DNA from: Symbiodinium natans | Taxonomy: Eukaryota; Sar; Dinophyceae; Suessiales; Symbiodiniaceae | Direction of reading: 5' to 3' | Length of the DNA: 64,000 nucleotides | NCBI GenBank assembly: GCA_905221605.1 | Contig: CAJNDS010002505.1 | Span: 1-64,000, forward strand | In this document: positions 1-12,247 of the stretch, one piece after another | Layout: every line of letters starts with the position of its first letter | Numbering within the stretch: position 1 is the first letter of the stretch | Translations under genes and position numbers: made by a program | Notes under the pieces: model-generated | The model's input: the letters and a program-made list of their open reading frames with translations, nothing else | Databases searched by the model: none | What the model was told of the DNA's origin: nothing

Positions 1-489
1 AAGCCTGCCGCAAGCGGGCAAGGACGGCAGAGTTGTCCCAGGGAATGCTCCCATGACCACGGATTACGTTCTGCAATAAGTCTGGTCTGCTCTCTTGCAG
101 AGTTTGCCACGTGTCCTCGCCGACTTCTCTCCTGACCTGTGCCAGCAGGTACGCCGCACGGAACTCCAGAAACAGGTCGCTGCCTTAGCCAAGGGTCAAG
201 TGGGTCAAATGCAAGCTTCCTCTACTCACTACATCGACATCGACGTGCTTAGATACATTATACTACAACTTCGAATTCGAGGCAGCCCGTCGTTTTGGGT
301 CGCCATCCGCTTGTCCAGAAGGCTTTTTGCACAATCCGGGCGCATGGAAGCGCCGCCATTCAGGTGCTGCACTGCACTTGAAGAGGGTATGTTGTAACCT
401 AGCTAACCGAAAGTGCCTGCCTGAGAAATACCTAGCCTAGTAATCCAGCAGAATACGGCTCCGACTTGCCAGCTGTCATAAAGTCTCCA

Positions 490-2792
490 TTACCATCTTT
501 TGGCCTCGCTGCCCATCTCATCGGAGAGTATGGTTCCAGGAACATTTCTGCGACGGAGCTCATCACCCAGAATCTCGTGCAAGTATATGGAGTTAGCCAT
601 GCAGTTGTGTTGGGATCTGCAGACATGATAAAGACTGCCGCAAACCCAGCTAAACTCCGTCCTGCAATGTGAGCACGTCATGTGGCAACAAGCGTTTGCA
701 CGCTCGATGGGCATGTTGCAGCCAGGGCAGCTGCGAAACAAAGCTTGCCGCAGGCACTCCTCGATACGAGGTGCAACACCTGAGCCGCTCACAATGAAGT
801 GGCCGGACACCCAAGGCCAAGGGCTTCGTGGGAACATGGGGCAACACTGCTTAGCCAGCACAGAGTTCGACTAGAGCGATTCAGTTGTGCTCCAACTTCG
901 CACCCAGTGTTCTTCCAGTACTGGCTTCGAATTTTTCTTGCAGCATCTAGTTCATAAGCCAGGAAAGTTACAGTAACAGTGTAAGCCCAGCCTATGCTGC
1001 CTGGAATGAACAATCCGGCTCTATCGAGCTTCTCTTGCTCAATGACAGGAAGCTGCGTAGTGCTGGGCAGCCACCCATTATCCTTCTGGTAACATACGGT
1101 AACTTGGAATAAGTACCTCTTAGACATTCTCAAACCTAGAGGATGGATGGGCTATATTTTCACAGTTTACACTCATACTGTACGTCACAACAAGCAAGCT
1201 TTTTCGTCCCAAGGTCTGCATGAAACTTCTGCTTTGATTGAGTTTATAAACACATGTGCTGCTGTCGAACTCGCTACCTGATGATGTCCTCCGCAAAAGG
1301 CAACGTCTACACTCAAGAGCTCACAGGGTGCAAGTGTCAGTCCACAGAATAGGGATAGGAGCGCTATACTATTTCAAGCATTCTGCATAAACCTAGTAAA
1401 TTTGCGTGCTTCCAAGAAAAGTGGTTCTACACGCTTCATTTCTTTAGCCTCAAGGGTTTGAAAAAAAAAAGACCGCAATTAGTGCTATGGCAACGACCGG
1501 GACCGGGTCCCGGACGCTGGCAGCCATCCATCAAGAGAGCAGTACGGCGGGCCTCCTCCTCGCAGCTTAGGCCGTGGTGAAACGGGGAGGCCCCGCAGCG
1601 GACACAGGACTCCATAAAGCAGACCTCGCAGATGAGTCTTGGTCGATCCTCGTCTCCTGCATGGCACTTCTTACATCTGGGCTAGTGACAGCCAGAGCGC
1701 AGGCTTTCCCCGTTAATGAGTCCAGCAGCTCTGCTGACTACGGTTGTTCATTTTGCGCCAGCTGTCGCTTCAGCATGCAGCTTTTGAAAAAAGCAACCAA
1801 AGAAGCGACTGCTTGCGTGCTGAGTGACCAACCCAAGCACGGTATGGACAATCTGGTGTCGGGCAGGCGATGAAAGACCTATAGCAGGCAAGGCTGCCAA
1901 TCAAAGGAGGATTGAACACCCCTCCCCTTCCCCCCCGTTCTTCTGCGATTACAACTCGTGCAGAAAGCCCAGATTACATACTCGTGCAGAAAGCCCACAA
2001 TGTGGAAGCACGCAGCCGACCCTGCATATTCAGGCAGGACAACAGTTCGACCCCTCACAATGTAAACTTTGCAGGAGCACCTTCCCACTGACACGGGCAT
2101 ATCGAAACTGCCATGCCATTTCATATTGCCTACTGTATGTACGGCCGTGCATGAAGAGACACCGCAAAAGACTGGCATGGATGAAAGTCGGAAAACGCAA
2201 AACGGGCAGCGTTCTACTTGGCTGGTCAAAACTCATAACACAATGCAACTGCACCGAAATCCGTTCAAGATGCGGATCTGCGAGGCAAAGGTTTTCCACA
2301 GATCTTCGAACGAAGCGGCCAAAGTCCGCAATGGAGAGGACGGCCCGCAGCTGCCGATGACCAATCAAGAGCCGGCACTCCGGAATCGGACAAGTGATAG
2401 AGCTTCTGCCTATGGACAAGGCAAAGCTTGCGCGGCCACAGTTCCTATGCACCTTAACTAAGTGCAAATGCATTCCGTATACAAGCACAACGTCAGATGT
2501 GGCTAATCACTGAACGACACTCATACGACTGTGTGGGAAGCGGAACTTGCTCGTACGACTACGTATGGCGCACGTCATCACATTGTGCATGTTCAGGGGG
2601 CCTAATTGATATAATGTCCATCAAAAGGCAGCAATTTTCTGAGAAAAGGGCACCCTGTGAGGCCCAGCTGCCCTCGCTCATCTGAACGGCCGCCCATTGC
2701 TGGATGCAACCACGGCAGAACCATCCATGACCGCAGGGCCGCAGTCTCAGTGCTCCCCCACGTCTGCGAGCGTCTGTGCAAATAGCACAAAC
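490..2792 (-). CDS. RBR (RING-IBR-RING2) E3 ubiquitin ligase, multi-exon, start not found
   Basis: RBR ligases take ubiquitin from an E2 onto a RING2 cysteine and pass it to substrate. The minus strand holds the domains in the correct order, split by introns. RING1 begins near 2792 with VCAIC, then RPCGHGWFCRGCIQQWAAVQ. Its end lies at about 2290-2395 (ITCPIPECRLLIGHRQL, then a helix). A piece of IBR lies at about 1500-1678 (RCKKCH, CEVCF, CVRCGASPFHHGLSC). RING2 lies at about 640-775 (SCPGCNMPIERANACCHM, then CSHCRTEFSWVC). The cysteine before CHM aligns with the catalytic RING2 cysteine. The first IBR half between 1700 and 2290 is unclear, and exon borders are approximate. The frame after WVCG probably runs into an intron. 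Family call is firm; substrate and subfamily are not readable. Confidence 0.75.
690..775 (-). other. RING2 (Rcat) exon core of the RBR ligase
   Basis: An AG acceptor precedes GVAPRIEECLRQALF, which leads into the RING2 cysteine ladder CPGC, then CCHM, CSHC and WVC. This spacing is the RBR RING2 pattern and is the best single piece of evidence for the gene. The ladder continues to about 640. Confidence 0.7.
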
Positions 2793-2800
2793 CTGTGGAA

Positions 2801-3900
2801 TGACGGGGGAACAAGCTACTGAGCAGCTACTGGACGCAGCAGTCGCGACGTGCTATCAGCATGAACGGGTTATGCAACCTTGATATACGTTTCGGGTCGT
2901 ATGAGGCTCCCTAAGCAGATGCAGTAAACACTTGCAACATCTTGCAATCATGTCATGCTTCCACAAGTCTTAGACATGGAACTGCCACCCCTCAAAGTGA
3001 AGCCCCAAGTCCGGACTTGGTGCTGTTTTCCCCGCGCCTCTTCCTTGCTGTTCAGGTGGAGGGCCGTTGCAGCATCGTCACCAAGCAGAATGTCTCCGGC
3101 TGCCTGGCTGCATGGCTTGGTATCGGAGGCAAGTTTCATGTAGGGTGTCGCTCTCAACATGGGCCCTAATTACCGCACTTACGGGAAATTTTACAATAGA
3201 CATGATTCTTAAAACGAGACCCAATTTACAGCAACAACCCCTAAACCCCGAACCCTGAACCGCGATCCTCGCACCCTGATTTGGTAGACTCTGTGGTTTC
3301 TGAAGAGATCAGGATGTCAGGGGGTGAGGCTTAGGAGCTCAAGATTTCGTTTGGTTTTGGTCTTTAGTACTACATATTTTTTGGGGAGGGGGTGGGGGAG
3401 TGGCGGGACAAACTTGTTTGTAAGCAACTGCCCAAACGTTCTACAACTTGAAAGCCTGAAAATAGTTGCGCGCCCGGAAGCTCAGGCGAGGGACAACATC
3501 TCATTCCGCGCTGTAAGTGTTACGCTTAGAGACGTTAAACAACAACAAGAAGTTGCCAGCTTTCCCTGCTATTCAGAAGATCCGGATGGAAGTTTCAGTT
3601 ACAGCATCCAAGCGCTGGACAACATAGCATTTGGCTGGCGCATTGCCGGTTCTGCAAAAAACACGAATCGAATTAACAAAAATAGTCAGAAGAGTGATGA
3701 CAATGGTGGTAACAGGTGGTGATGATGTGCATGGTCATGATAGGTGCTTCTTTGGAAGGTTGGGCCGGTATGGGCCGGTTGGTCGGAGGGCACCCAGCAC
3801 TTGCTATCTTCTTTTCTTCCTTCCATGAAGTACAGGGAACCCTGTATGTTGATATATCCTGCATGGCCAAAAAACATTGGAACCGGCTAATAAACCCGCA
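2801..3900. other. Gap without a recognised gene
   Basis: No convincing domain is visible. At about 3235-3262 there is a degenerate telomere-like run (CCCCTAAACCCCGAACCC). GGTGG/GATGATG-rich sequence lies near 3700-3725. Short open frames on both strands show no family signature. Confidence 0.4.
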
Positions 3901-3904
3901 TACA

Positions 3905-4798
3905 TTAATCCTGCATATTCTGCCAATGGGCAGCAGCATCTCCTGCAGTGGCTTCAAGCACGGCACGTGCCCGGCGAGAGGGACGCGTGATGTGCAGGAC
4001 AGCCCGGCTCGCCCCAGTAAGCTCTGCCAGCATGTCGTCAGAACCAGTCTTGCCGTTGATCTCCTTGATCTCGTCGCCGATCAGCATAAACGTGCCCCAA
4101 GGCTGGGATGTGTCTTGCCGGTTGTTCCACTCTGCTGCTGGTGAACCTGGCAAAATGTCCTCTATGAGAAGCACGCTTGGGCCGCTTGGGTCACTTGGGT
4201 CATCCTCATCTGGGGCACAGCAGAGGCCCAAAGAGTCTGATACATCCTCACGGGCTTGGCTCCGACGAAGCTCCACTATTAGGTCCTGGCTGGCTAGCTC
4301 TCGCTCGACCAGCGCCTCTTGCAGCAAATGCCGGCCAGAGTCTGCGACCGAGAGGTTCGACCTGACAGATGTCGAACGAGATGGTTCCAAGTAGTCCGCA
4401 GTTTCAATGCGCAGGAACTCATGATCCGGGTGAACGGTGGCCCTCAAGGCGTAACAGTCCAAACACAGATTAATCTTGGCGCAAACGCTGCATTTGAATC
4501 TGGTCCCGCGGATCGGAGAAGTCTTGCATGAGGTGCAGGCAATACCAAGGTGAGCTTCCACCATCATGGTCTCTAGAAGCAAGATCAGCGGCCCCCGTGC
4601 GGTGTCAGGGATTCCATCCACAGTAGGAAACAGCAGTAGCCGATGCGCATGCCTCCAGACCATGCAATCAAGACCATCGGAGCCCTCAACCCTAAACTCT
4701 ACTGTAAATTTTGAAACCTGAGTCCCTAAGCCTACGGGCCTACATCCAAGGTTGGTCCACAAGATGGAGCCTTCCAGGTGGTATCTCCATCTCTGCAA
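3905..4798 (-). CDS. ZZ-type zinc finger plus PDZ domain protein (terminal exon)
   Basis: The 297-codon frame ends at a stop at 3905. A ZZ zinc finger lies at about residues 83-130, with HLGIACTSC, then FKCSVC, LCLDCYA and HPDHEF; all expected Cys/His ligands are present. A PDZ-like fold follows at about 206-272 (VLLIEDILPGSPAAEW, later GDEIKEINGK and AVLHITRP). ZZ fingers bind short peptides or N-terminal tails, and PDZ domains bind C-terminal tails, so this is probably an adaptor or scaffold. Between them is an acidic, charged linker (CCAPDEDDPSDPSGPS). The apparent Met at 4798 is probably not the start. A coding-like segment in another frame (about 4745-4990, SPVRVWSKAQSELLAVAEM) looks like the preceding exon. 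Confidence 0.6.
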   Translation of the reverse strand: MQRWRYHLEGSILWTNLGCRPVGLGTQVSKFTVEFRVEGSDGLDCMVWRHAHRLLLFPTVDGIPDTARGPLILLLETMMVEAHLGIACTSCKTSPIRGTRFKCSVCAKINLCLDCYALRATVHPDHEFLRIETADYLEPSRSTSVRSNLSVADSGRHLLQEALVERELASQDLIVELRRSQAREDVSDSLGLCCAPDEDDPSDPSGPSVLLIEDILPGSPAAEWNNRQDTSQPWGTFMLIGDEIKEINGKTGSDDMLAELTGASRAVLHITRPSRRARAVLEATAGDAAAHWQNMQD

Positions 4799-4990
4799 CC
4801 GCCAGAAGCTCCGACTGTGCCTTACTCCAAACCCTCACAGGGGAATCCAGTTTCATACGATGCAGAGGCTTCATAACTTCATAACTATCCGGGGCTTGTG
4901 GTTGGGAAGTGTTAACTGCAGCACCCTTGGGGTCGGAGGCGGCATGTTTGGATTTCAATGCAGGCTGGTGGCTCCACCAGCCTTGCAGAC
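4745..4990 (-). CDS. Probable upstream exon of the ZZ-PDZ gene
   Basis: The segment reads DSYEVMKPLHRMKLDSPV, then RVWSKAQSELLAVAEMEIPP, and stops at 4740. Composition is coding-like and it lies directly 5' of the ZZ-PDZ frame in a different phase, as expected across an intron. No domain was recognised. It could also be a separate small frame. Confidence 0.35.
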
Positions 4991-5049
4991 CTTCGCGCAC
5001 AAAGCCAAGTCGAACTCCTTCAGAGACTGCCCAGACATGCTCCGACCCT

Positions 5050-6900
5050 ATGGGCTCTAGATGACTACTAACTGCGTCCTCAGCTGGAGCTTTGAAAAGA
5101 AAATCGGTTCCGTCCGTACCTCAGACGCACTCTACATGTTTTGGACAGGTTTCCAGCCTTGTGCGAGGCTTGCTTCTGCCATCCTTGCTTCTGCTTGTGC
5201 AACATTATGCTTGTTGCAGTGGGGGGTGCCCCATTCTGGCCTGAAGCCTCCATTGGTCGAAGGCTGGGTGTGCTTGCTTCGCAGCTTGCCAGCTCGCATG
5301 GCTGCCACTGGCCCGACCTGCGCGTCAGGACTTGGCTTAACTTGTGAGCATCCTCTCTCCTCAAGGTGGCTAATGGATGGACACACATATGCAGACTATG
5401 TGAATTGCGGTGACCGCAGTAAGCTCATGTAAGCTCAACCGCGCATCCCCTCGAGGCCTTAATGTTGCACACAAAGCGGTATGGCCCTCGCTCTCGGCCA
5501 TCATTTCGATGCTCCAGTGCAGCTTGCAAACCCGCAAGGTTCGCAGAGCGGACCTTCACAAACACCTGAACACCATCAGAAGCTCGTTGAGGCAAAGGGG
5601 GTAAAGGGACGAAAAGGGCACACGTCCTGCATGTGGGAAACCATCTCCAACCATCCAACCGAAACCTGGGTCCCTCCAAGCGGATGCAGGGAGCGTTAAC
5701 ACAATCCCACGCACGAGCCTGCTGCTCTGCTGTAGCAGGTTTCGCACAGATCAAGGATTTCATGGCCCGCAAAAATCCAATCCTGCAGGGCGTAGTGATT
5801 CGAACGTTTGCAGCATGGGCCCCAGGTCAAGGACACCGGACACTTAGCCGACCTGACCTGCAAGAAACAAGTGCGCAGGTGCAGCTATGCCTGCTACAAC
5901 CATTGCTTCCAAGGGGTACAAAACTAAGCTCCTAAGTGATTGCTGCGGACCATCTGGTAGGATTAGTTCATCTTTAAAAACATGGTCTGATTCCTCATCC
6001 ATAAACTAAGGTGGTGTTGTGCTGCGAAACCTGAGCGTGGGCACTCGACAGGGCTACTCTGCGAAATTCTCCGCAGGTTGGCACATTCAAACTTGGGCTT
6101 TTCATGCAGTTTCTTTTTCGTCGTTTTGTAACACAGTTAGAGAATCCTAAAGGCAATAAAGAATCCTGGCAATTCAGGGAGATGTCGTAAGCTGTTTCTA
6201 TTATGTAGACTGGGGTGCTCCAGGGATACACTTGGCTCTGCTGGATGGGGGATGGGGGCAGGATGCACTGCAGAAATGTTCATGTGGTTTAGTCCAAGAC
6301 AACACCGACGGTGGGGAAATGCAGCTCAAGCCTTAGCGAAGCTTGCGATGCAACGTGCTCGTGGGGCAGGGGTTCCAGAATAAGACACACATTTCTGCTA
6401 GCGGGCGAAGACGTTTTGAAAGCAAAGCCCATAAACTTGCCAGAATGACAAACACATGCTGTTCATCTTGTGTGGTGCCACCCGGTGCTAGACATCGGGA
6501 AACCATCCAAGCAGCAAAACTCTTGAAACTGCAGGATGGAGCTCGCGCACTTAAAACTGACAAGCAATACCAGTAAATTTCAGGAATAATAAGTAAAGCT
6601 AAGTCGGGCAGACCCATCAAGAAAAGATCCACACATCCACATCCATCACCGTAACTGTGATACGATGCAAATGCGAGGAATTTGCACCAAACGATTCAGC
6701 ATAGTTGGCAAGAATGTGTTGTATCAGATGTATCAGAAAGCAAGGCTTGATCTTCCTCATTGTTTCGTCTGCACGCTGCGAGGCGTAGCCACCCGAAGGG
6801 GCTGTGGGTTCAAGTGAAACAAAAGCTTACTAAAACTGTAGGGGTGAAACTGCCGGTAAGTTCCCCCTCTCATTCCTCGTCCTCGGTTTTGACGAACCGC
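5050..6900. other. Gap without a recognised gene
   Basis: Several short frames on both strands, none with a family signature. A minus-strand stretch at about 5430-5600 (SDGVQVFVKVRSANLAGLQ) is weakly coding-like and could be a further exon of the ZZ-PDZ gene. Confidence 0.3.
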
Positions 6901-7390
6901 TACCCTCAACCGAAGTGAGGCCGGAATGTCGTTTTGACCAAGTCGTTGCCAGTGGCTCGAAGACTTTGGCCAAGGCAAATTGCCTGTATGCTTGCACATT
7001 CTCTGTGTTGTCTCTTCGGGAGGTGATCCATGCCCTCGTTCGTGGAGGCCGCTATCCCTCAACCGAAAGGAGGTCAATTCCTATAGACCCAGATGCTCGT
7101 TCTACGAGTCTCATTGCATGTCCTCAGCGCTTCCATCCACATCCCTCAACCGTAGTGAGGTCGGACATGTCTTCAAACCAGGTCATGGCCCAAGGCTTCA
7201 TGGACTCTGGTTACGGTGGTTGCCTCATGCACGCACATGGCATACTTCCTGTGTCTTTTGCCGGGAGGTGATCCATGCCCTCGATTCTCAGAGGCCGCTA
7301 TCCCTCCACCGACGGGGTGGTCAATCCCCTTAGACCGCACCATATTTGTTTGAGGCCCAATTCTACATTGTCTCGTCATCTCACCCTTGC
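6900..7390. repeat. Diverged direct duplication, unit about 245 bp
   Basis: Two units start at about 6903 and 7143. They share the same order of landmarks: the hairpin, then GGGAGGTGATCCATGCCCTCG, a second hairpin ending GAGGCCGCTATCCCTC, and GGTCAAT. The landmark intervals are 240 and 247 bases. A third partial copy (TCCATGCCCTCGATTC) is seen at about 7393. Confidence 0.65.
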
Positions 7391-9525
7391 CGGATCCATG
7401 CCCTCGATTCACACATCCCCAACACGAGCCAGGCAGGAGGACCTGGTGAAGTACCTGCCCAGACATTCCCCTATTTTGGCTGGAGGACGCTAAGCGACCG
7501 AAGTCGCCGCTACGCACCGGTGACCCCACGCCCCACACCTTTAACAGGTGGCCAGTACAGGCGCCAGAAGGGGGCCGGGTAAGGTGCCGACACCCAGGTC
7601 ATGCCAACCCTACCTGTGAGGGTAGTATGTACGAGGCCGCTATCCATATGTGAGATTTGACTTTCTTCCAACCCAGTCGAGGCCATTGTCCCAAAGACAG
7701 TCGGCTGGTTGTTTTGTTTGCCACCAACACTCCATACTCTCACTTGGGAGTTGCATTTTACCCTCAACCGAAGTGAGGCCCACTCTTCGACCACGGATCG
7801 GCTGCTTGCTTTGGTCCTTGTGGGCATTTGTGAAAGCAGTGACAGTGAGGTCTCCAAAGGAACATGTCCCGGCTAATCCAGGGTTCTCAGCAGCTCCGGT
7901 GTTCACGCTCTTACTAACCGTGCCTTGCCATTCTCCCCAGAGTCGCCCTGGCTTTCTCGCTCTTACTCACCAGTCGACAAGTAACCCCTCACCACAAAGC
8001 ACACTGCACATTTGGGACTCAGGCTTCCATTGCATTGCTGGTTCATGCCCCTTTGCTGGCCTCCATACCCTGGCCAGTGTCCCACAACCATAAATGGAGT
8101 TTGCTGTTTTATCCATAGTCTACATGCCCTCAGACCATTGTCGAGGCCGAATGCTTTGTCTTTGTTTGTTGTGCATACGCTGGGCTGCGGTTGTCTAGCT
8201 ACCAACTGCTCCGTCACACCGGCACCGCGGAGGCTGTTCCTCAAACTGCATTACCGCTTAGACCCAGTCGCAGCAGCCTTGAAAGCTGCACGCTGTGCAT
8301 TCCAGAGTCCTTGTCCTTGTCCAGAACTCAATTCCGGCAGACCAATTCAGTGCCCGGCCTGCCAATTCATGTGTCTAGCGAGGCATGCTCGCAATCTCAG
8401 TCCCTCTGGCGCCCTTGGCATCTGTTGCAGGAACTGCTTGTTTTCATCCTTCCCTCCGCTGATACGAGGCCGGAAACAGCACCATTTTTGTCAGCGAGGT
8501 GTTGCACAACCCTTTTGTTGTTCCCTCAGCCGTGGCGAGGCCGAACCATCCATGCTCTCAGCCAGGCGAGGCCGAATCTTGCTCCAGCATAGCGAGGCCG
8601 AACAGCCCTTGCATAGCCGCACATATCACTGGTTCTGAAAGCCTTGTGATGCGAGGCCCTCCATTCCGGCAAGCTGAGCCTGCATTCCGGGTTTGCACTC
8701 ACATGGCCCTAAGTGGCGAGGCTGTGCTCGCAATTCAATCCACTTGCCTGGTTACTGGCCACGACCTTTCATCAACCTCAAAGGAGCGTCCATTCCTCGT
8801 CATCTTCCGACAAGGCCAGCCTCCTTCTCGACACATCAGGCCCATACACCATGATCACCAGCCTACCCAGGTATCTGATTGCACGTCTGTTGCCATCAAT
8901 CATCAGGGATGGGTTCGTGGGATCGACATAGAAATCGATGTTCCAAAGCCTCGCGTCTTCACAGCATCGGAAGTTCCGTAGCTGCAGGTGGAGGTTAGCT
9001 GCATTCAAGCTTCTTTGGACATTCCAATTCCCACAGCTGCCCCAGGCTATGTTGCCTCTCCTGGTGCGACGGACAAAGTGGATACGATATGACTGCGACA
9101 GTTCCAGGAAGAGCCCTTCACGACGCCCCTGGTGTGACCATGCAAATACACAGCATGCAATTGCCGGCATGGTCCGTCGCTCTCCGTCTGCCTTGCAGCA
9201 AGTCTCTTTGGCGTGTGGCACTATGTCCAGGGCACAGTGGACAGCCACTCTGCTCGCCGATAGCCCACGAGCGGAATCAGGGGTTGAAACGGGGCCCCGT
9301 TCCAATAAAGGAAGTTAAGGCCTCGGAACCCTATTCGCTCACACCGTTCTGCTATCTTCTTGCACCTCAGTTCCAGGAGGTATTTCCCTCAACCGTAGTG
9401 AGGCCGAACTATGTTGTCCCTCCGCCGAAGCGAGGCCGAAGACTTACCACAATCCTCAGCTCAGGCGAGGCCGACAACACCCTCAGCAGCGAGGTCGAAA
9501 GTTCCCTCAGCACTCGGCGAGGCCG
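6903..9525. repeat. Field of degenerate hairpin repeats, consensus CCCTCAACCGAAGTGAGG followed by CCGA
   Basis: At least a dozen copies are spread irregularly. Clear ones start at 6903, 7033, 7056, 7143, 7761, 8523, 8555, 9386, 9418, 9453, 9481 and 9504. Each begins CCTC(A) and ends (T)GAGG, giving a 4-5 bp stem round a 7-9 base loop, then a conserved CCGA. Loops and the fifth base pair vary while CCTC/GAGG is kept in most copies. Spacing ranges from about 22 to several hundred bases, so this is neither a simple tandem satellite nor CRISPR-like. No protein-coding signal was recognised across the field. Confidence 0.7.
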
Positions 9526-10435
9526 TACACAGGCAGCTATGTGGCTGGCAGAACTACCGAGCAAACACAGTGGTTTCGGTTTGAGTCCTGTTGGAGCCCA
9601 CCCTTAGGTACAGCCTCCAGGCCACCGAACAGCTCACTACCTGCGCACCCCACCGGGGTTGAGCCGAGACTTGAGCCATTCCTCATTGTTTCGCACCCCC
9701 GCATGAAGGACATGCCCAGAAGGGCATGTGAGCTTGGTGGCTACATGCGAGACAACACCCTCCGAACCCGACAACAGGCAGAACCCATCTCGGACGATGT
9801 ACAGAGTCATTGCTGCACCCAGGAGAAGAAGCTACACGAACCACTTACAGGAAAATGGAGTCGGTGCAACGTGCCAAGCCCCGAAGCAGAATCGCACATG
9901 AAGCCGGCTTCAACGTTGAGCAACATTGCTTCCATGCGAGTTCTTGGCTACGGCGAGAAGGAGGGCCCTTGCTTTCAATCGAAGGACAAACGAAAACAAC
10001 CCGCAAGATACAGGCACCTCATGTCACCCCAACATCCAGCATTCGGTCATAGCATTCATAGCTTTTGCCATCTTGTGCTGCATGTGATCGCGCAGCCTGA
10101 AGTGTCCATCCTGGGATCGCAAGCCCGGGAGGGCCAGCGCATCCAAAGCCTGCGGGATCTTGTAATCTTCCTTAGTTGATCTCAGTGTACAACCACAGCA
10201 ATGGCACGACCCAGCTAACAGCGTGAATAAAAACATCTCAAACTATGGCTGCAGTTTTCAGTTAAGGAAAACCCTGCTTCAGCGGCATCCGCAAAAGCAA
10301 CAAGGTTACCACTGAAGAACCTGGCTTCGATGGGATTCTCGTGCCGAGCCCTCGCGAGCCGTTCACTCAGTCGCCTCCGGGGTTTTTGAGGATCCAAAGA
10401 AAAGCAGAGCTCAGAGCTCTTAGACGCCCAGAATC
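9526..10435. other. Gap without a recognised gene
   Basis: Open frames exist on the plus strand (9541-10179) but they have no domain signature and no support from a neighbouring exon. I see no reason to call a gene here. Confidence 0.3.
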
Positions 10436-10439
10436 ACAG

Positions 10440-10745
10440 GCACAAAAAGAGTCAAGGGGCCGCAACTCCTCCTCATCACGGAATGCTGTATCTTCCTGCA
10501 GTAATTCGGGCGGGACGCTCGCGGTGTAGTTGCCTGTTGTCCATGGCATAGGGGGAGCGAAAGGCCATCGCATGATTGCAACACTGTGCAGCCGTGCGGC
10601 TACCAGCATCTTGCCAGCCAATGTGCACCACCCTTCCATCTGGTGAGGTGCTTCGAACAACAACAGACTTCCAGGCACCAGCAAAGAAGAAAAGCATACG
10701 GGCTCCCGCCACGGGAAAGGTGCTGACCTGCACTGATCTCACACG
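10440..10745 (-). CDS. Coding-like exon(s), unidentified
   Basis: Two overlapping minus-strand frames have protein-like composition. One (10742 to about 10600) reads RSVQVSTFPVAGARMLFFF, then AWKSVVVRSTSPDGRVVHIG, and resembles a small beta-barrel module. The other (about 10620-10440) reads NYTASVPPELLQEDTAF. They may be two exons of one gene joined across a short intron. No family was recognised. Confidence 0.3.
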
Positions 10746-11894
10746 TATGACGCTTGGAGATGCGTATCGGTCTCTGCTTTAGGTTTCGTTCAGCCTCTGC
10801 TAACACGCTTCCAAAAAAAAAGATGTCGCTGTGGAAACAGCTTGCTGTATCATACAAGGGGCAGAACTACTTCCGTTTGCCATTGTTGTGATTGACCGAG
10901 ACGAGCTCATTTGCAGCTGCACTGGTCTGAGGAGCATCCGCTGCTCTGCAGGGCTCATCCAGTACCCAGGCCTTCGGTAGATCATGGGACATTAATGGTA
11001 GATTCTGGTAGAGTACATGCGGTTTGGACGATTCCCTGCACAACTGCAAATGAGCTTTTGGCGACTGTCACAACAGAGTTTGCCGGCAACCTGCCTGAGG
11101 GAAATTTGGAGGTTGCCAGTTCTGGGCATCACTGCAGTTACCTCGGACGGCATGCCTACAAACTGTACACATCTGCACACTGAATGGCCGAACTCAGCGC
11201 AAGTGTCTTCGGAAAGCCTAGGGTTGTGTCCCGGCTTAGAGCTACTTCTATGATTTTGTTACGTGATTTGTTTTCCGAAAAAAGGCAAAACGAGTTTTCA
11301 AAAAATGCAAAAAGAATGGCTTCAAAAAAGCGGGAAAAATGGGCTCAAAACAGTTGGCTTGCAAAACAGAGAAAGTAAGCGAAAAAAAGTGGGTTCAGAA
11401 AAGGGGATAGAATTGGGCAAAAGGGATCAAATCCTGTGCCTGCGCGGAATCCACGCAGGCAGCTGTGGGTTGCTGTTGTCAGGTCTTTGTGTTCTTCTGG
11501 TCGTGTGAGTGGTGGACCCTTTTGCGCACGCGTTTTTCACCCCAAATTTCGATTCATGTTTGACCTCATTTGTTTTGCTTTTCTGGCCGTTTGGACATGC
11601 TAAACCTCTTTGTTTTTGCTTTTCTTCGCGAGAAAAAAAGCGACCAAAAAAGCGACCCGACCAGCTAGAAACAGCGAAGAAAAGCGAAACAAAAGCAAAA
11701 GAAAAGCGAATACACGCCATACAAAAAGCATAAAAATATGGTCAGAAAAAGCAACGAAGTGAGCCCACAATGGTCTTCAGAAATGCAGCCCACGAAAGGA
11801 CGGTTGAGCGGGGTGGGTCCGCCGTCTTTTCTTGCCGCAAACTCTTGGGAAACTCCCTTGCTAGGTCTGGAGTCCTGTAGTTTCTTTTGTCTGT

Positions 11895-11898
11895 GCTC

Positions 11899-11956
<58 letters not shown>
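11895..11956. repeat. (CT)n microsatellite
   Basis: A nearly pure CT dinucleotide run with one CCC interruption. Confidence 0.95.
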
Positions 11957-11958
<2 letters not shown>

Positions 11959-12247
11959 ACGCATGACCCCCCCGAAGGGAGGCCGCCCCCAGGGGCGCGT
12001 GCCGGTCTCAGGTCTGTTGGTACAAGACGCCCTGCTCGTATTGAGCGGACGTCCGGCTCGTTGGCCAAACACGGGAATTGGGTTCTGCAAAGCTGCTACT
12101 GTTTGGCATCCCCCTCCTGTACTTCCCGGTTTTCCAGATGGGTTTGGGGTTCAGACGTTCAAACTTCGCAATTGGGCCGTAAGTACCTGCAAACCCAAGC
12201 TAGATGCACATGATTGTCCTCCCCCTTTTCTGTGCCCCCATCTTTTC

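Noticed and set aside
3235-3262. Interstitial telomere
   Set aside because: Only three or four degenerate CCCTAAA-like units; too short to claim.
6903-9525. Possible CRISPR array
   Set aside because: Repeats are degenerate and spacing is irregular; the context is eukaryotic and there are no cas genes.
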